From an uncultured Oscillospiraceae bacterium (GTDB taxonomy: Bacteria; Bacillota; Clostridia; Oscillospirales; Oscillospiraceae), in assembly GCA_947627325.1 (NCBI GenBank), contig CANQVO010000015.1, forward strand, positions 1-52,400: a stretch of 52,400 nt of DNA, in the 5' to 3' direction. The translations under genes and the position numbers were made by a program. Below, one piece after another: positions 50,177 through 52,400 of this stretch; the stretch's first letter is position 1; the number at the start of each line of letters is the position of its first letter. Under the pieces are notes generated by a model. The model did no database searches. It worked only from the letters and a program-made list of their open reading frames with translations, and was not told the origin of the DNA.

Positions 50177-50674
50177 TTATGTATTTTCTTCCAACGTCCG
50201 CTTCAGCCGCGCCTTGGCCCGCCTAAGCCGCTGGCGCAGGGTCCCCGGGGCGCAGTCCAGATCCGCGGCCAGGTCCGCCACCCTGTCCCGCCGGGCGTAG
50301 ACGGCGTTCAGGATCTCCCTATCCCCGTCCGGGGTGGACGGCGGCAAGAGCTCCCCAAGGCCCCGGTCGGCCTCCTCCGCCGGGATGTCCTCGGGCAGCG
50401 CCTCGGTGGGTTTGTGGTCCCGGCGGAAGTTCCAGACCGCCCGGGTGGCGATGGTGACCGCCAGAGCCTCCTGGCAGTCGCAGTTCTTAAAGTCGTCCAG
50501 CTGTCTGCAAATCGCCTCGTAGACGCTCTGGACGATATCCTCAAATTCAAAAGACAGGTCGCTCCCAAGGGCGGCGCGGACGGCCCGGCGGATCCTCCCG
50601 TTGAGGAGCCGGATCAGTTCCTTGGCGTACACCTGATCCTCCCTGCTCAATGGCTTTATCTGTTTCTCGGTCAT
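50177..50674 (-). CDS. Sigma-70-like factor
   Basis: A 165-aa protein with a region-2-like helix set (about 15-75; FEFEDIVQSVYEAICRQL corresponds to region 2.2-2.4) and a region-4-like helix-turn-helix (about 112-160; RDRVADLAADLDCAPGTLRQRLRRAKARLKR). It resembles ECF-type factors but is divergent. ATG 50674 has a weak GGAG. It lies between the XRE gene (42 bp upstream) and the DUF4367 gene downstream, the classical place for a regulator of both. Confidence 0.8.
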   Translation of the reverse strand: MTEKQIKPLSREDQVYAKELIRLLNGRIRRAVRAALGSDLSFEFEDIVQSVYEAICRQLDDFKNCDCQEALAVTIATRAVWNFRRDHKPTEALPEDIPAEEADRGLGELLPPSTPDGDREILNAVYARRDRVADLAADLDCAPGTLRQRLRRAKARLKRTLEENT

Positions 50675-50716
50675 CGGCGCTCCGTTGCCCCCCAGCGGAA
50701 AAAAGTGTGGTTCCGA

Positions 50717-51070
50717 TCACGCGCCCTCTTGGGGACTGTCCGTCTCCGAGGGCCGCGCCGCGAAGTTTTTCGCGATCTCGATCAAGAGCTCCAGCCGCTC
50801 CCGGTCCAGCGTGCGGGCGATCCGCGTCAAGTCGTTGGTGAGTTGGGGGTCCCGGTTCTCCGCGTCGAAAAATTCCGCGGGAGTCACGTGGAAAAACTCG
50901 CACAGATCGAAGAATCTCTGCATGGACGGCAGCGCCCGGCCCGAGCTGATCTGCTGAATGTACCCCTTGCTCTGCCCCAGCGCCAGGGAGAGCTGGTACT
51001 CGCTGAGCTCCGCCTTGAGCCGCAGCTGGGTCAGCCGCTGTCGGAGCGCGTCCTGTGGAGAAATCGGCAC
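50717..51070 (-). CDS. XRE-family transcriptional regulator
   Basis: A 117-aa protein with an N-terminal Cro/C1-type helix-turn-helix (about 8-68; LSEYQLSLALGQSKGYIQQISSGRALPSMQRFFDLCEFF) and a C-terminal helix that may dimerise. The start is GTG 51070, with AGGGGG about 8 nt upstream. It heads the minus-strand sigma/DUF4367 cluster and is divergent from the phosphorylase-like gene. The dyad-containing 36-bp motif on both sides of the cluster is a candidate binding site. Confidence 0.85.
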   Translation of the reverse strand: MPISPQDALRQRLTQLRLKAELSEYQLSLALGQSKGYIQQISSGRALPSMQRFFDLCEFFHVTPAEFFDAENRDPQLTNDLTRIARTLDRERLELLIEIAKNFAARPSETDSPQEGA

Positions 51071-51275
51071 AAAAATGCCCCCTAACTGCCTTTTTGACTA
51101 GGATAACGCAGATCGCGGCAGGATATTACCGATTAAATTACTTAGTTTTTTGATAATATAGAATATAGATTAAGAACATTAACGATTCACCATTTTGTTT
51201 AGCGAAAGGAAGCACTTAGGCCGGTGGCCGTTTGTCCAATCGGCCACCACTCCCCAAAATATTTTTGTCGAACCC
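51071..51275. other. Divergent regulatory region between XRE and phosphorylase-like genes
   Basis: About 205 bp of AT-rich DNA upstream of the + strand motif. It holds several -10-like words on both strands around 51140-51180 that I cannot pair with -35 elements confidently, and an 8-bp inverted repeat (GGTGGCCG at 51223-51230 with CGGCCACC at 51241-51248). No open frame here looks genuine. Confidence 0.4.
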
Positions 51276-51311
51276 CGTCACATTTTGCCGCCCCCATGTT
51301 ACTACATAAAT
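51276..51311 (+). promoter_or_regulatory. 36-bp shared upstream motif, copy B
   Basis: Begins CGTCAC, continues through a TTTTG and GC-rich block, and ends CCCATGTTACTACATA plus AAT. It lies 80 nt upstream of the phosphorylase-like gene, in the same orientation relative to its gene as copy A. Confidence 0.65.
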
Positions 51312-51390
51312 AGAGGAACGATACCGCGCTCTTTGGCGAATCCAAAAGAGGCGGATCGCGAACGCAAAAAAACAAAAAGGAGTGTGCGTC

Positions 51391-52323
51391 ATGGGAAAGG
51401 TCACAAACATACATCCTCGGGTCGCTGTGGTCGTCAACAAGCGTCGGGAGGTGGAGGGATTTTTGCAGGGACTGAAGGGCTCGTACTTTCTCCACGACCT
51501 GCGAGTCAGGGAGGAAAACACCCCGGCCGCGCCCTGGTATCGCATGGCCGCCTGGCGGATGAACGCCAGCCTGGAGCAGATGGACTTTATTATTTTGTGC
51601 ATCGAGGACATCATGCCGCCCGCCAACGACAGAGTGCCCGAGTCCAGCGGCTCCAACTCCCAGCAGAAGGCCATGCTCCTGCCCGGTTATCTGCAACAGA
51701 GCAATCCCGACCTGGTCATCAGCGTCAGCACGGCGGAGTCCACCCCCGCCATCGAGCAGGAGAAGCCATCCCAGAACGGCAGTGTGGTGCTGGGCGGCTG
51801 CTTTTACACCTACGACGCCCGTGGGTGCGACCCCACCTCCCCCAGCCGCCTGCCCATGCTACCCTTCGCGGCCAACAATGTGGACAAGGAGATCTATCAG
51901 CTCCTGGCCGATGAGGCCCTGCGTAAGGCGGCTGTCCAGCGGTTCCAGACCCCGCCCAACAGGCCCGCCACGCCTATGCAGATCCTCTGCGACCCCGATT
52001 ATATCGCCGTGGTGGCCATCAACGTCATCCACTACCCGGCCTACGAGAAGGCCGACCCGGCGGCCTACGACGCCTGCAAGAGGCAGTACGGGGACAAGCG
52101 CCCCGCTACCATCGAGACCACCCACAGCCTGGTGCGCTCCGCCGCGAAGGGGAGGCCCACCCTGTTCGTCTCGCCCATCACCGACCGCTACGGGAAATTC
52201 AACCAGGATGTGGATCCCGCAGGCAAGCAAAACCACGCCGCCAGCTACAACGCCGGCGTCACCACCGCCCTCTTCCTCCGCGAGTTAGACAAATCCGCCC
52301 ACCGCCTCCTGTGGAGCCACTGA
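51391..52323 (+). CDS. Nucleoside-phosphorylase-superfamily-like protein
   Basis: A 310-aa protein with the order of elements seen in PNP/MTAN-type nucleoside phosphorylases: an N-terminal strand (RVAVVVNKRREVEGFL), PDLVISVSTAES at the phosphate or ribose site, GSVVLGGCFYTYDA, then ATIETTHSLVRS and FVSPITDRYGKFNQDV, where E and D sit near the positions of the MTAN catalytic Glu/Asp, and a helix HAASYNAGVTTALFLREL. The match is remote and some catalytic residues differ, so it may bind rather than cleave nucleosides. ATG 51391 has AAAAGGAG 8 nt upstream. Its upstream motif links it to the XRE/sigma cluster. Confidence 0.6.
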   Translation: MGKVTNIHPRVAVVVNKRREVEGFLQGLKGSYFLHDLRVREENTPAAPWYRMAAWRMNASLEQMDFIILCIEDIMPPANDRVPESSGSNSQQKAMLLPGYLQQSNPDLVISVSTAESTPAIEQEKPSQNGSVVLGGCFYTYDARGCDPTSPSRLPMLPFAANNVDKEIYQLLADEALRKAAVQRFQTPPNRPATPMQILCDPDYIAVVAINVIHYPAYEKADPAAYDACKRQYGDKRPATIETTHSLVRSAAKGRPTLFVSPITDRYGKFNQDVDPAGKQNHAASYNAGVTTALFLRELDKSAHRLLWSH

Positions 52324-52359
52324 CCACAGACAAAAAACCGCGCAATTTGACGGAATGTG

Positions 52360-52368
52360 TGGTATAAT
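52360..52368 (+). promoter_or_regulatory. Extended -10 promoter at the window edge
   Basis: TGGTATAAT (TG-N-TATAAT) just after the phosphorylase-like gene, presumably driving a gene beyond the window. Confidence 0.5.
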
Positions 52369-52400
52369 AGCGGCGGATAATCGTGAATTATCGGCTGTAC

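Noticed and set aside
50117-51315. The two 36-bp motifs as ends of a mobile element
   Set aside because: They are inverted around the sigma/XRE genes, but each sits at a promoter position relative to an outward gene, there is no transposase, and no target duplication is visible.
52347-52368. TTGACG upstream of TATAAT as a standard promoter
   Set aside because: The gap between TTGACG (52347-52352) and TATAAT (52363-52368) is only 10 bp; the TG in front makes an extended -10 reading more sensible.
1-52400. CRISPR arrays, tRNA and rRNA genes
   Set aside because: No regularly spaced short repeats and no cloverleaf or rRNA-like segments were noticed by eye in the intergenic regions.

Overview
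The window is a dense stretch of high-GC Firmicutes chromosome, most likely from a gut Oscillospiraceae-type clostridium (Flavonifractor, Lawsonibacter, Oscillibacter and Dysosmobacter relatives; genus not resolved). The basis is strong GC bias at third codon positions, a sporulation gene (spoIVA) behind a SigE-like promoter, anaerobic ribonucleotide reductase activation, a bile salt hydrolase, a pectate lyase, S-layer-homology surface proteins, the two-gene SUF-like minimal Fe-S system and the clostridial radical-SAM/DUF4130 pair. I saw no rRNA, tRNA, CRISPR array, transposase or phage genes.

Layout. 1-5.8 kb (+): end of nrdD, nrdG, a split methionine synthase (separate reactivation-domain protein plus metH), metF, a GreA-type factor and a phosphopantetheinyl transferase, mostly with overlapping stops and starts. 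6-7.3 kb: MATE exporter with a near-consensus promoter. 7.4-11.3 kb (-): typA followed by a PstS-like binding lipoprotein and a second lipoprotein. 11.5-15.4 kb: CBS protein (-), then queH, smsC, smsB and azlCD (+). 16.4-20.9 kb: a LytTR/GHKL two-component system (+) and an OmpR/HAMP-kinase system (-). 21-25.1 kb: CDF transporter (-), radical-SAM and DUF4130 pair (+), gluQ (-). 25.2-27.4 kb (+): small conserved-looking protein, SH3-NlpC/P60 hydrolase, membrane protein. 27.8-33.1 kb (-): polA-rimI-tsaD and an ECF sigma/anti-sigma pair. 33.3-38 kb (+): S41 peptidase with SLH domains, Fe-S aldo/keto reductase, secreted SLH protein. 38-41.6 kb (-): spoIVA, bile salt hydrolase, DUF362 protein. 41.8-42.8 kb (+): second azlCD. 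43.8-48.7 kb (+): 1397-residue PL9 pectate lyase with SLH domains and a flavodoxin-like oxidoreductase. 48.8-52.4 kb: small secreted protein, DUF4367 protein, sigma-like factor and XRE regulator (all -), then a nucleoside-phosphorylase-like protein (+).

The most unusual feature is a family of non-coding long-inverted-repeat elements. Two full copies (about 15.45-16.31 kb and 42.86-43.71 kb) each have arms of about 284 bp in opposite orientation around a loop that carries a conserved terminator-like hairpin. A short derivative at 18.57-18.75 kb keeps mainly the two tips. Both arms of one copy share sequence variants that differ in the other copy, and these changes keep base pairing. Both full copies start just after an azlD gene.

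The second unusual signal is a 36-bp upstream motif found in front of the DUF4367 gene and the phosphorylase-like gene. The two copies bracket the sigma-like and XRE genes and point outward, which suggests a small regulon governed by one of those regulators.
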